Positions 45,988 to 54,316 of a DNA stretch of 64,000 nt are shown one piece after another; positions within the stretch are counted from its first letter, which is position 1; the number at the start of each line of letters is the position of its first letter. A program made the translations under genes and the position numbers. Source of the DNA: Mycolicibacterium bacteremicum (GTDB lineage Bacteria; Actinomycetota; Actinomycetes; Mycobacteriales; Mycobacteriaceae); the NCBI RefSeq assembly GCF_002086115.1, contig NZ_MVHJ01000029.1:1-64000 (forward strand), in the 5' to 3' direction. The notes under the pieces are model-generated. The model was given only the letters and a program-made list of their open reading frames with translations. It had not been told where the DNA came from and did not search any database.

Positions 45988-48900
45988 ATGACTGATACCA
46001 CCCTGCCGCCCGGCGACGAAGCCGGCGACCGCATCGAACCTGTCGACATCCAGCAGGAGATGCAGCGCAGCTATATCGACTACGCGATGAGCGTCATCGT
46101 CGGCCGTGCTCTGCCCGAGGTCCGTGACGGCCTCAAGCCGGTGCACCGCCGGGTGCTCTACGCCATGTTCGACTCCGGGTTCCGCCCCGACCGCGGTCAC
46201 GCGAAATCGGCACGCTCGGTTGCCGAGACGATGGGTAACTACCACCCGCACGGCGACTCGTCGATCTACGACACCCTGGTCCGGATGGCCCAGCCGTGGT
46301 CGCTGCGTTACCCGCTGGTCGACGGGCAGGGGAACTTCGGCTCGCCCGGCAATGATCCGCCGGCCGCCATGCGTTACTGCGTCACCGGTGATGCGCTGGT
46401 GCGCCTGCCGATGGGGCAGTCGGTCCGTATCGATGGCATCGTGCCCGGGCAGCGCCCCAACACCGATGCAGTGGTCGATGTGAAGGTGCTGGATCGGCAC
46501 GGTAACCCGGCATCGGTGGACCGTGTCTTCCACTCCGGCGACCATCAGACCTTCACGGTGACCACCGATGAAGGATTCTCGGTCACGGGTACGTCCAATC
46601 ACCCGCTGCTCTGCCTGGTCGACGTTGCCGGTGTGCCGACGCTGTTGTGGAAGCTCATCGACGAGATCCAGCCCGGCGATATCGTTGCTTTGCAACGCAC
46701 GCCGGCCACCGAGTTCGGATTCGACGACTGGCTGGCGGTGATGGAGGGTCTGCTCGCCGGGGCCTTCATCAGCGAGGGGTTCGTCTCGGACAACCGGGCG
46801 GGCTTCAACAACCTGGATCGAGAGTTTTTCGACGTCGTGGTTGCCGCCTTCGATGCAGTTATCGGTGGGCCCCGCTACATCGCATCTCGAACGATCGCGT
46901 CCGGATCGTTGCTGCATGAACTGGACATCCACAATGTCACTGCGCTGAAGAACTCGCGGCTCGGTGAACTCTGCAACCAGCGGTCCGCGGACAAATCTGT
47001 GCCGCAGTGGTTGTGGAACTCGACGATCGGTGTGAAGCGGTCGTTCCTGCAAGCGTTGTTCGAGGGTGACGGCTCCTGCTCCAGCCTGCCCCGCAGCACA
47101 GTTCAGATCTCGTATTCGACCCGCAGCCGTCAGCTGGCGGTCGACGTGCAGCAGATGCTGCTGGAGTTCGGCGTGATCTCGCATCGTTACCGGCACGCCA
47201 CGGGCGAGTACAAGGTCGTCATCACCAATCGTGGTCAGGCCGAAGCCTTCGCCGCGCAGATCGGATTCGGTGGTGCCAAACAGCAGAAGCTGCGGGGCAT
47301 CCTCGGCGAACTGCCGACGGTTTCGGCGGGCCTGGACGGAGATTTCGTGCCCGGTCTGGGCGCGTTCATCCGTAGCCACGGCGGCGGTCGCTGGGTGGAC
47401 AAGGAGTGGCTGCGTAAGCACAACGTCGATCGTTTGTCGCGGTGGCGAAGTGATGGGGCCGAGATTCTCTCGCACATCGCGGATGCAGATGTCCGCGCGA
47501 TCGCCTCGGATCTGACCGACGGGCGCTTCTACTACGCGCGGGTCGCGAGTGTCACCGAAGCCGGCGTCCAGCCCGTCTACAGCCTCCGCGTGCAGACCGA
47601 CGATCACGCTTTCATCACCAACGGGTTCGTCAGCCACAACACCGAGGCCCGGCTGACCCCGCTGGCCATGGAGATGCTGCGTGAAATCGACGAGGAGACC
47701 GTCGATTTCATCCCGAACTATGACGGTCGGGTGCAGGAACCGACGGTGCTGCCCAGCCGGTTCCCGAACCTGCTCGCCAACGGCTCGGGTGGTATCGCCG
47801 TCGGTATGGCCACCAACATTCCCCCGCACAACCTGCGCGAACTTGCCGAGGCCGTGTACTGGTGCCTGGACAACCACGAGGCCGACGAGGAGACCACGCT
47901 GGCCGCGGTCTGCGAGCGGGTCAAGGGTCCGGACTTCCCGACCTCGGGCCTGATCGTCGGGTCGCAGGGAATCCACGACACCTACACCACCGGTCGCGGA
48001 TCCATCCGGATGCGCGGTGTCGTCGAGATCGAAGAGGATTCGCGCGGGCGCACCTCGATCGTCATCACCGAGCTGCCGTATCAGGTCAACCACGACAACT
48101 TCATCACCTCGATCGCCGAGCAGGTGCGCGACGCCAAGCTGACCGGTATCTCCAACATCGAGGACCAGTCCAGCGATCGCGTGGGTCTGCGAATCGTGGT
48201 GGAGCTCAAGCGCGATGCCGTCGCGAAGGTTGTGCTGAACAATCTGTACAAGCACACCCAGCTGCAGACCAGCTTCGGCGCGAACATGCTGTCCATCGTC
48301 GACGGGGTGCCGCGCACCCTGCGGCTGGACCAGATGATCCGCTACTACGTCGAACACCAGCTCGACGTGATCATCCGGCGCACCCGGTACCGGCTGCGCA
48401 AGGCCAACGAGCGGGCCCACATCCTGCGCGGCCTGGTCAAGGCGCTCGACGCCCTCGACGAGGTCATCGCGTTGATCCGCGCCTCGGCCAACGCCGACAT
48501 CGCCCGCCAGGGCCTGATCGAGCTGCTCGACGTCGACGAGATCCAGGCCCAGGCCATCCTCGACATGCAGCTGCGCCGCCTGGCCGCCCTGGAGCGTCAG
48601 CGCATCGTCGACGACCTGGCCAAGATCGAGGCCGAGATCGCCGACCTCGAGGACATCCTGGCCAAGCCGGAACGTCAGCGCGCCATCGTGCGCGACGAGC
48701 TCAAGGAGATCGCCGACAAGTACGGCGACGACCGACGCTCGCGCATTGTGCCCGCCGACGGCGAGGTCAGCGACGAGGATCTGATTGCCCGCGAGGACGT
48801 TGTCGTCACGATCACCGAGACCGGGTACGCCAAGCGGACGAAGACCGATCTGTACCGCAGCCAGAAGCGCGGCGGCAAGGGTGTGCAGGGCGCCGGCCTC

Positions 48901-49782
48901 AAGCAGGACGACATCGTCAACCACTTCTTCGTCTGCTCCACCCACGACTGGATCCTGTTCTTCACCACCCAGGGGCGGGTGTACCGGGCCAAGGCCTACG
49001 AGCTGCCGGAGGCCTCGCGCACCGCGCGCGGTCAGCACGTGGCCAACCTGCTGGCCTTCCAGCCCGAGGAGCGCATCGCCCAGGTCATCCAGCTGCAGAC
49101 CTACGAGGATGCGCCGTACCTGGTGCTGGCCACCCGCAACGGGCTGGTGAAGAAGTCCAAGCTGTCCGACTTCGACTCCAACCGCTCGGGCGGCATCGTC
49201 GCGGTGAACCTGCGCGACGGTGACGAACTGGTCGGCGCCGTGCTGTGCTCGGCCGAGGACGACCTGCTGCTGGTCAGCGCGAAGGGGCAGTCCATCCGCT
49301 TCTCGGCCACCGACGAGGCGCTGCGGCCGATGGGTCGCGCCACCTCCGGTGTGCAGGGCATGCGGTTCAAGGAAGATGACCGGCTGCTGTCGCTCAACGT
49401 CGTCGAGACCGATAAGTACCTGCTGGTCGCGACCGCGGGCGGCTACGCCAAGCGCACCGCGATCGACGAGTACACCGCACAGGGGCGCGGCGGCAAGGGC
49501 ATCCTCACCATCCAGTACGACCCCAAGCGTGGCAGTCTGGTGGGAGCGCTGATCGTCGACGACGAGACGGAGCTGTACGCCATCACCTCCGGCGGGGGCG
49601 TCATCCGGACCGCGGCACAACAGGTCCGCAAGGCGGGTCGACAGACCAAGGGGGTCCGCTTGATGAACCTGGGTGAGGGCGACACACTGATTGCGATTGC
49701 GCGCAATGCCGAGGCGAGCGACGAGGCGGAGGTCGAATCCGATGCCGTGTCCTCCGACGGTGACGAGGCCGACGCAACGTGA
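45988..49782 (+). CDS. gyrA: DNA gyrase subunit A precursor with in-frame intein
   Basis: A 1264-residue precursor that should splice to an 843-residue gyrase A. Residues 1-130 hold the start of the breakage-reunion domain, ending with the catalytic Tyr130 in AAMRY. The 421-residue intein then follows, and the extein resumes at TEARLTPLAMEML. The C-terminal beta-pinwheel region includes the GyrA boxes KRGGKG and GRGGKG. The quinolone region reads GDSSIYD, with Ser at the position that is Ala90 in M. tuberculosis. ATG is 20 bp after gyrB. Splicing is needed for any gyrase function. Confidence 0.97.
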   Translation: MTDTTLPPGDEAGDRIEPVDIQQEMQRSYIDYAMSVIVGRALPEVRDGLKPVHRRVLYAMFDSGFRPDRGHAKSARSVAETMGNYHPHGDSSIYDTLVRMAQPWSLRYPLVDGQGNFGSPGNDPPAAMRYCVTGDALVRLPMGQSVRIDGIVPGQRPNTDAVVDVKVLDRHGNPASVDRVFHSGDHQTFTVTTDEGFSVTGTSNHPLLCLVDVAGVPTLLWKLIDEIQPGDIVALQRTPATEFGFDDWLAVMEGLLAGAFISEGFVSDNRAGFNNLDREFFDVVVAAFDAVIGGPRYIASRTIASGSLLHELDIHNVTALKNSRLGELCNQRSADKSVPQWLWNSTIGVKRSFLQALFEGDGSCSSLPRSTVQISYSTRSRQLAVDVQQMLLEFGVISHRYRHATGEYKVVITNRGQAEAFAAQIGFGGAKQQKLRGILGELPTVSAGLDGDFVPGLGAFIRSHGGGRWVDKEWLRKHNVDRLSRWRSDGAEILSHIADADVRAIASDLTDGRFYYARVASVTEAGVQPVYSLRVQTDDHAFITNGFVSHNTEARLTPLAMEMLREIDEETVDFIPNYDGRVQEPTVLPSRFPNLLANGSGGIAVGMATNIPPHNLRELAEAVYWCLDNHEADEETTLAAVCERVKGPDFPTSGLIVGSQGIHDTYTTGRGSIRMRGVVEIEEDSRGRTSIVITELPYQVNHDNFITSIAEQVRDAKLTGISNIEDQSSDRVGLRIVVELKRDAVAKVVLNNLYKHTQLQTSFGANMLSIVDGVPRTLRLDQMIRYYVEHQLDVIIRRTRYRLRKANERAHILRGLVKALDALDEVIALIRASANADIARQGLIELLDVDEIQAQAILDMQLRRLAALERQRIVDDLAKIEAEIADLEDILAKPERQRAIVRDELKEIADKYGDDRRSRIVPADGEVSDEDLIAREDVVVTITETGYAKRTKTDLYRSQKRGGKGVQGAGLKQDDIVNHFFVCSTHDWILFFTTQGRVYRAKAYELPEASRTARGQHVANLLAFQPEERIAQVIQLQTYEDAPYLVLATRNGLVKKSKLSDFDSNRSGGIVAVNLRDGDELVGAVLCSAEDDLLLVSAKGQSIRFSATDEALRPMGRATSGVQGMRFKEDDRLLSLNVVETDKYLLVATAGGYAKRTAIDEYTAQGRGGKGILTIQYDPKRGSLVGALIVDDETELYAITSGGGVIRTAAQQVRKAGRQTKGVRLMNLGEGDTLIAIARNAEASDEAEVESDAVSSDGDEADAT
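46378..47640 (+). other. GyrA intein (class 1, LAGLIDADG type)
   Basis: The 421-residue insert begins with Cys1 (CVTGDALV, block A) and has the block B GTSNHPLL with its conserved His. It carries DOD endonuclease motifs as AGAFISEGF and LFEGDGS. It ends with block F/G VYSLRVQ and NGFVSHN, whose penultimate His and final Asn are conserved; the next extein residue is Thr. The position, just after the catalytic Tyr, and the length match the GyrA inteins of M. leprae and relatives. Both DOD motifs keep an acidic residue (Glu), so nuclease activity cannot be excluded. Confidence 0.95.
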
Positions 49783-49822
49783 CGCTGCAGCCCACCCAGG
49801 GCGTGAGACAAGGAGCCACTAG

Positions 49823-50746
49823 GTGACCTCACCGAACGAGCCCGGACACCCGGCACCCGCCGGGCCCAAGGGTGCGTCGCAGCCCGAGGGCGGCACCCCC
49901 GCCCGACGGCCACAGGCCGCCGAGTCCAACGACACCCCGCCCTGGCAACGCGGTCCGGCGGCGCGCGCCGCCAACCCGCAGCGGACGGCCGAGCAGCAGC
50001 GGCCCACCGAGCCGGTGCGTCCCACCGAACAGCAGCGGCCCGCCGAACCGGCGCGCCCCACGGAACCGGTGCGGCCCACGGAACCGGTGCGGCCCGGGGA
50101 GCCTCCGCGCCCGCCGGCCCGCTCCCCCGGCGCCGATGCCCGGGTCGGACAGTTCCTGTCCGGCACCGCGGTGAACCCGCCGCGGGAGAACCGCGAAACC
50201 CGCGAGACCGAGGTCGTGCCGACCAGAACCGCGGAACGCCCCGAGGGTCAGCGACCGGACAACTACGCCAGCGAGCTGCCCGATCTGTCCGGCCAGTCGC
50301 GTCAGGGCAGGCCGCCGGCGCCGTCCGAGCCCCGCCCGCCGGCCCCGGCCGGGCGGGTCCAGCTCGGCGGCAAGAAGCACCAGGGTCCGGTGCGTGCGAG
50401 CATGCAGATCCGCCGCATCGATCCGTGGAGCACCCTGAAGGTGTCGCTGGTGCTCTCCGGTGTGATGTTCTTCGTCTGGATGATCGCGGTGGCGTTCCTC
50501 TACCTGGTCCTCGGCGGCATGGGTGTGTGGACGAAGCTGAACAGCAACGTCGGCGATCTGCTCACAAGCGACAGCGGTGCCGGTGGTGAACTGATCTCCA
50601 GCGGAACGATTTTCGGCGGCGCCACATTGATCGGTCTGGTCAACATCGTGCTGCTGACGGCAATGGCGACCGCGGGTGCATTCATCTACAACCTGATCAC
50701 CGATCTGGTCGGTGGCGTCGAGGTCACCCTGGCGGATCGGGACTAG
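49823..50746 (+). CDS. DUF3566 membrane protein (Rv0007-like)
   Basis: A 307-residue protein. The first 190 residues are disordered and rich in Pro, Glu, Arg and Gln with repeated PTEPVRPTE units. The DUF3566 domain (about 190-307) begins at MQIRRIDPWSTLKVSL and has two membrane helices (about 205-230 and 272-292). It follows gyrA in all mycobacteria (Rv0007). Function unknown; the location beside gyrase and the membrane topology are the only clues. GTG start with AAGGAG ribosome site. Confidence 0.9.
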   Translation: MTSPNEPGHPAPAGPKGASQPEGGTPARRPQAAESNDTPPWQRGPAARAANPQRTAEQQRPTEPVRPTEQQRPAEPARPTEPVRPTEPVRPGEPPRPPARSPGADARVGQFLSGTAVNPPRENRETRETEVVPTRTAERPEGQRPDNYASELPDLSGQSRQGRPPAPSEPRPPAPAGRVQLGGKKHQGPVRASMQIRRIDPWSTLKVSLVLSGVMFFVWMIAVAFLYLVLGGMGVWTKLNSNVGDLLTSDSGAGGELISSGTIFGGATLIGLVNIVLLTAMATAGAFIYNLITDLVGGVEVTLADRD

Positions 50747-50758
50747 GTTTCTCGCGGT

Positions 50759-50788
50759 TTGGGCGATGGGCAGTGCTTACGGTAATCT
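50759..50788 (+). promoter_or_regulatory. Probable promoter of the tRNA-Ile / tRNA-Ala unit
   Basis: TTGGGC (50759-50764) and TAATCT (50783-50788) are spaced 18 bp apart. The predicted start near 50795 lies 20 bp before tRNA-Ile. The downstream 34-codon ORF and tRNA-Ala may belong to the same transcript. Confidence 0.5.
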
Positions 50789-50814
50789 CGTCGCTCGGCC
50801 GTACTGGTCGAAAC

Positions 50815-50888
50815 GGGCCTATAGCTCAGGCGGTTAGAGCGCTTCGCTGATAACGAAGAGGTCGGAGGTTCGAGTCCTCCTAGGCCCA
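50815..50888 (+). tRNA. ileT: tRNA-Ile (anticodon GAT)
   Basis: A 74-nt cloverleaf: acceptor GGGCCTA with TAGGCCC, D-arm GCTC/GAGC, anticodon stem CTTCG/CGAAG with loop CTGATAA, and T-arm GGAGG/CCTCC with TTCGAGT. CCA is not encoded. Matches ileT after gyrA in other mycobacteria. Confidence 0.97.
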
Positions 50889-50904
50889 CGGAAGGGTATG
50901 CACC

Positions 50905-51009
50905 ATGAGGTTGGTGTTGGTGGCAGCAGTCACAGCCGTCGCGGTGATCGTCTACCGATCCCGCCATGGTGTCGAGATCTGGCACACCATCGAGGAACAA
51001 TCCGCATAA
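50905..51009 (+). CDS. 34-residue membrane microprotein between the tRNA genes (possible DLW-39 family)
   Basis: A short frame of 34 residues with ATG at 50905 after a GGAAGGG ribosome site at 8-9 nt. It has a hydrophobic N-terminal half (LVLVAAVTAVAVIVY) and a charged tail with the motif VEIWHTIEE. The frame ends 8 bp before tRNA-Ala. Similar tiny proteins, annotated as DLW-39 family in actinobacteria, are recalled at this position; the family assignment is tentative. It is probably co-transcribed with both tRNAs. Function unknown. Confidence 0.6.
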   Translation: MRLVLVAAVTAVAVIVYRSRHGVEIWHTIEEQSA

Positions 51010-51017
51010 CCCCGTAA

Positions 51018-51090
51018 GGGGCCTTAGCTCAGTTGGTAGAGCGCTGCCTTTGCAAGGCAGATGTCAGGAGTTCGAATCTCCTAGGCTCCA
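51018..51090 (+). tRNA. alaT: tRNA-Ala (anticodon TGC)
   Basis: A 73-nt cloverleaf: acceptor GGGGCCT pairs with AGGCTCC (one G-U), D-arm GCTC/GAGC, anticodon stem TGCCT/AGGCA with loop TTGCA, T-arm AGGAG/CTCCT with TTCGAAT. CCA is not encoded. An alpha/beta hydrolase gene starts 13 bp downstream, at the left edge of an accessory segment. Confidence 0.96.
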
Positions 51091-51103
51091 CAATTTCGCC
51101 TCT

Positions 51104-51949
51104 ATGACGACAATTCCAGCACCAGACGGCCGCCGACTCGCCTACCGCGAGTACGGCCCGGGCGGCGGGACACCGCTGATCTTTCTCCCGGGCGCCGGGT
51201 GCGGTCGGTTGATGCGGTTCGGCAGCGACGCACTGCTTGAGGAACGTGGCGTTCGGATCATCTCCGTCGACCGGCCCGGACTGGGTGCCTCGACCGCCGA
51301 CCCGCACAAGACCCTGGGCTCGGTGGCCGCTGATCTCGCGCACCTGATCGGAGTCCTCACGACGGAGCCCGTTGCGGTGGTCGCCAACTCGCAAGGCGCC
51401 CCGTTCGGGCTGGCACTCGCCCGCCACCAGCAGGTGCGTGGGCTGGTCCTGGTCTCCCCCATCGACGATCTCGGCCATCCCGAGACGACCGCACTCCTGG
51501 GCACACCACACCGGGCCTTCGTCGAAGATGTCGCCGCCGACCCGGCCGCCGCGGAGCTCCAGCTGGGTGAATTCACCGCCGATGATCTGTACCGGATGGT
51601 CCTGAGCGGCTACCCGGACTCGGACGCTCCGGTGTTTGACCAAGCCGACTTCCGGGCTGTGTTCCTGGCCGCCCTGCGTGACGGCTTCGCTTCCGGCGCT
51701 GCGGGTTACGCGCGGGACACGGTGCTGGCGACGTGTGCGTGGCCGGCCGAACTGTTCGACCAGCGGGCGCCGGCGACGATCCTGTACGGGCGCGACGACG
51801 ACGCGCACTCCCCTGACCACGCGGTTACCTTGGCGGCGCGGATCGGCGCGCACCTACAGATACTGGAGGGCGTCGGCGGGTCACTGCTGTGGAAGTACCC
51901 GGATCGGGTCCTCGAGTTGGTGCATCCCGGGCCTGTTCGGCGGGCTTAG
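51104..51949 (+). CDS. Alpha/beta hydrolase fold protein
   Basis: A 281-residue alpha/beta hydrolase. The oxyanion region is LIFLPGAGCGR, the nucleophile elbow is ANSQGAP with Ser near residue 96, and the acid is in LYGRDDDAHSP near residue 230. At the place where the catalytic His is expected, the sequence reads EGVGGSLLWKYPDRV, with Gly in the usual His position, so the enzyme may be inactive or use another His. ATG at 51104 is just 13 bp after tRNA-Ala. Frames extending through the tRNA gene are ignored. The substrate is unknown. Confidence 0.82.
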   Translation: MTTIPAPDGRRLAYREYGPGGGTPLIFLPGAGCGRLMRFGSDALLEERGVRIISVDRPGLGASTADPHKTLGSVAADLAHLIGVLTTEPVAVVANSQGAPFGLALARHQQVRGLVLVSPIDDLGHPETTALLGTPHRAFVEDVAADPAAAELQLGEFTADDLYRMVLSGYPDSDAPVFDQADFRAVFLAALRDGFASGAAGYARDTVLATCAWPAELFDQRAPATILYGRDDDAHSPDHAVTLAARIGAHLQILEGVGGSLLWKYPDRVLELVHPGPVRRA

Positions 51950-51958
51950 GCTCGGAGG

Positions 51959-52390
51959 ATGGGGAAACTTCGGGTCGCCGCCGCATTGTCGAGCCTCGCG
52001 ATATGCGCAGCCTGCGGTTCGACTGAAGGCCAACCGACCGCCGCCGAGGCCACCGGGTCGAGCGCCACCTCAGAGTCGACGTCAGGCCCCGCGATGACCT
52101 CGGAGCGGCCGATCCCGACGGGCCCGCCGATCGGCACCGCGACCATGCAGCTGCGCGGCGGGTCCGGCCCGGTCACCCTCACCTACCGGATCAACGGGGA
52201 ACCGGAGGTGACCGAGTCGAACGTGACGTTGCCGTGGGAAAAGGAGTACCCGGTCTACGACAAGATCGAGACCTCGGTGAGTGCCGACGGCGGTGACACG
52301 GAACTCATCTGCGCGATCATCATGGATGGCAATTTGGTCTCGTTCAAGACCGAAGCACGCCCGACGTGCAGTTTCGCGCACTACGGGTAG
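51959..52390 (+). CDS. MmpS-like putative lipoprotein
   Basis: A 143-residue exported protein. The signal-like region (1-18) ends in AICAAC; the Cys at -3 is unusual for a lipobox, so lipid attachment is uncertain. After a Ser/Thr/Pro-rich stretch, residues about 60-143 resemble the beta-sandwich of MmpS proteins (VTLTYRINGEPEV, NVTLPWEKEYPV, CAIIMDGNLVSFKTEA). MmpS proteins work with MmpL transporters, but no MmpL gene is nearby. The start codon follows GGAGG with almost no spacer, so the true start may differ. The gene begins 9 bp after the hydrolase stop. Confidence 0.65.
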   Translation: MGKLRVAAALSSLAICAACGSTEGQPTAAEATGSSATSESTSGPAMTSERPIPTGPPIGTATMQLRGGSGPVTLTYRINGEPEVTESNVTLPWEKEYPVYDKIETSVSADGGDTELICAIIMDGNLVSFKTEARPTCSFAHYG

Positions 52391-52480
52391 ACCGGCCAAA
52401 TTTCAGCTGGTACCCCGACAACAGTGCGCCCGACCAGCCTCAAGCTGTCGCACCGAGCGGGTTATGGTGTTCGGGCTCAT

Positions 52481-52945
52481 CTACGAGAAGTGGATCGTCA
52501 CCAGCGGAACCGGCCGGTCGATCGTCTTCTCGAACTCCGCGAGCAACAGATTGTGCTGCCGGACCCAGTCGGCGAACTCGTCGTACTCGGCACCGGCCAG
52601 TGGGCGGGCCAGAGCGGGGCATACCTGATCACCGATTTCGACAATGACGGCGGGGTCCGCGCGGATGTTGTGAAACCAGTCCGGATCTCGATCCTCCCGG
52701 AATGAGCTCAGGTACAGAGTTCCGTCTCGATAGTTCGGTGCCAGCGGTACCACCCGGGCCACGCCGCTGCGGGCCCCTGTCGTGGTCAACAGGATCAGCG
52801 GAGTGCCGTCGTAGTCACCGCCGACGTGTCCCGCCTTCGCCCGGAACTCGGTGATGACATCGTCGTTCCAGCTCGACGGGTCCCGGTCGGATTGCAGATT
52901 CCACGGGGCGCCCGGATCGTGGTAGCCCATCTCGCCGTTGCTCAC
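52481..52945 (-). CDS. Nitroreductase family deazaflavin-dependent oxidoreductase
   Basis: A 154-residue split-barrel protein of the Ddn-like family, which uses cofactor F420 (or flavin) to reduce quinones or nitro compounds. Characteristic segments are LILLTTTGARSGVARVVPL, YLSSFREDRDPDWFHNIRADP and the C-terminal VTIHF. GTG at 52945 overlaps the stop of the upstream VOC gene by 4 bp (GTGA), giving a co-translated pair. The physiological substrate is unknown. Confidence 0.88.
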   Translation of the reverse strand: MSNGEMGYHDPGAPWNLQSDRDPSSWNDDVITEFRAKAGHVGGDYDGTPLILLTTTGARSGVARVVPLAPNYRDGTLYLSSFREDRDPDWFHNIRADPAVIVEIGDQVCPALARPLAGAEYDEFADWVRQHNLLLAEFEKTIDRPVPLVTIHFS

Positions 52946-53460
52946 TGCTGCGCGTCGCGAACTCTGGGCATTGCCGTGAGCAGTGTGTCGTGGATGTAGG
53001 TCAGGTCTTCGGTTGGCTCCCACTCCGCCGAGACGGCGACGTTCTCAGCCCAGTCGCTACCGGTGTCGACATCGCCGTGTCGGTAGACCCACCACAGGTT
53101 GCGCCAGGGGTCCAGAAAGCGGGACAGCACATCGCCGAAGAAGTCCGTGGGGCGGGTGATGATCTCCGCACCGGCAGCGGCCGCGCGGTCCATAACGATC
53201 GCGACATCGTCGACATAGATCTGGAGCAGTGCCGGGGTGAACGGCCACCCCGGCTTTCGCTCCGCGAACATCACGGTCGTGCCGCCAATCTGAAGCTCGG
53301 CGTGCAGCAGCAGGCCGTCGTCGTCGATGGTGCGGGCATCCGGGCGATCGACGCCGTCGAACACCGTGTTCAGGAATCGGATCAGTCCGTCGGCGTCACG
53401 GGTGACGATGAACGGGTTGATGGTGGCGAAGCCGGGAGGTGTGGCGGGAGCTGCTGGCAT
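52942..53460 (-). CDS. VOC (glyoxalase/bleomycin-resistance fold) protein
   Basis: A 172-residue vicinal oxygen chelate protein of the PhnB-like subgroup. It starts with PFIVTRDADGLIRFLNTVF and includes the strand HAELQIGGTTVMFAE near residue 52 and the dimer-strand repeat ITRPTDFFGDVLSRFLDPWRN. Such folds bind metals or act as small-molecule-binding proteins. It is coupled to the nitroreductase gene (4-bp overlap) and is 82 bp downstream of the AraC regulator gene. Function unknown. Confidence 0.87.
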   Translation of the reverse strand: MPAAPATPPGFATINPFIVTRDADGLIRFLNTVFDGVDRPDARTIDDDGLLLHAELQIGGTTVMFAERKPGWPFTPALLQIYVDDVAIVMDRAAAAGAEIITRPTDFFGDVLSRFLDPWRNLWWVYRHGDVDTGSDWAENVAVSAEWEPTEDLTYIHDTLLTAMPRVRDAQQ

Positions 53461-53542
53461 GGGGGTGTCCTTTCGTCACGCCCAGTTCATCTCGACACGC
53501 CGCTGCACTTCTTGAACGAGAACGACACATTCCCACCTCGGA

Positions 53543-54313
53543 TCAGCCCTGGCGTCTCCGTTGGGCGGCAATGATGGCGGCCGGCGTCTGACCCCGGATC
53601 AACCGCAGGGCGCGCGTCAGGTGGGGTTGATCGGCGAATCCCGCCCCGGCGGCAGCCTCGGCGGGTGAGTGCCCACGCTGCAACAGCAGATACCCATGCT
53701 GGGCGCGGTGGATCTGCTCGACCTGCCCGGCGGTCAACCCGACTGTGCGGCGGAAACGGCGCTGCCACGTGCGTGCCGAAGCGCCGACCCGGTCGCCGTC
53801 CAGCGCCTTGCGGATCTCTTGGTCGACAAGCAGACCGCCTTGCTCGGTCAGATGATCGACCCAGTCCTCGAGTTCGGTGAAATCCGGTACCGGCCAACGG
53901 CGCTCCCCCAGGGTGACGTGCTCCTTCGACACCGGCAGCGGCATCGTCTCGCCGAGGATGGCGCGTTTGGGGACGCCGGGAATGGCCACGTACGCGGCGA
54001 GTTCGACACCCCAGTACTGTTCACCGATGTGCCCGTCGACCGTCCGGCTTTGTAGGCTCGGGCCGTCCAGTTCGGCGCCCTGCGTACCGTCCGAGCGTCG
54101 GATGAAGGACAGCCCCCAGTACTCGGACCCGGTCACTGGGTAGCGTCCGGGACGTTCCACCCGCGCACGCCAGAGGGTGCGGACCAGTGCTGATCGTCCC
54201 GGCCGTTCCTCCCACATCCGCAGAACATACCGATCGACGACCCCAGCGGGAACAGAGCCGTCCGGAAATCGGCGGGATACCGTGCCGCGCTGTAGCTTTC
54301 CGCCGACCGGCAC
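53543..54313 (-). CDS. AraC family transcriptional regulator
   Basis: A 256-residue regulator. The C-terminal 100 residues form an AraC DNA-binding domain with two helix-turn-helix units (GASARTWQRRFRRTVGLTAGQ, then GFADQPHLTRALRLIRGQTPAA). The N-terminal part, with SEYWGLSFIRR and the central LPVSKEHVTLGERRWPVPDF, is typical of AraC proteins with an unknown effector domain. GTG at 54313 lies 3 bp after the sulfatase stop, so the gene probably shares the sulfatase transcript. A start around the Met33 codon is also possible. It may regulate the four-gene minus-strand unit. Confidence 0.85.
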   Translation of the reverse strand: MPVGGKLQRGTVSRRFPDGSVPAGVVDRYVLRMWEERPGRSALVRTLWRARVERPGRYPVTGSEYWGLSFIRRSDGTQGAELDGPSLQSRTVDGHIGEQYWGVELAAYVAIPGVPKRAILGETMPLPVSKEHVTLGERRWPVPDFTELEDWVDHLTEQGGLLVDQEIRKALDGDRVGASARTWQRRFRRTVGLTAGQVEQIHRAQHGYLLLQRGHSPAEAAAGAGFADQPHLTRALRLIRGQTPAAIIAAQRRRQG

Positions 54314-54316
54314 CGC

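Noticed and set aside
45964..49620. Long open frame (over 1200 codons) antisense to gyrA
   Set aside because: It is a shadow of high-GC codon bias in gyrA; the translation is rich in Gly, His, Arg and Val without family similarity, while gyrA is certain.
49990..50110. CRISPR-like periodic repeat in the DUF3566 gene
   Set aside because: The repeat is short, in frame and encodes PTEPVRP-type units, so it is protein low complexity and not an array.
51029..51853. Minus-strand frame running through tRNA-Ala and the hydrolase gene
   Set aside because: It crosses a tRNA gene and opposes a protein with clear hydrolase motifs.
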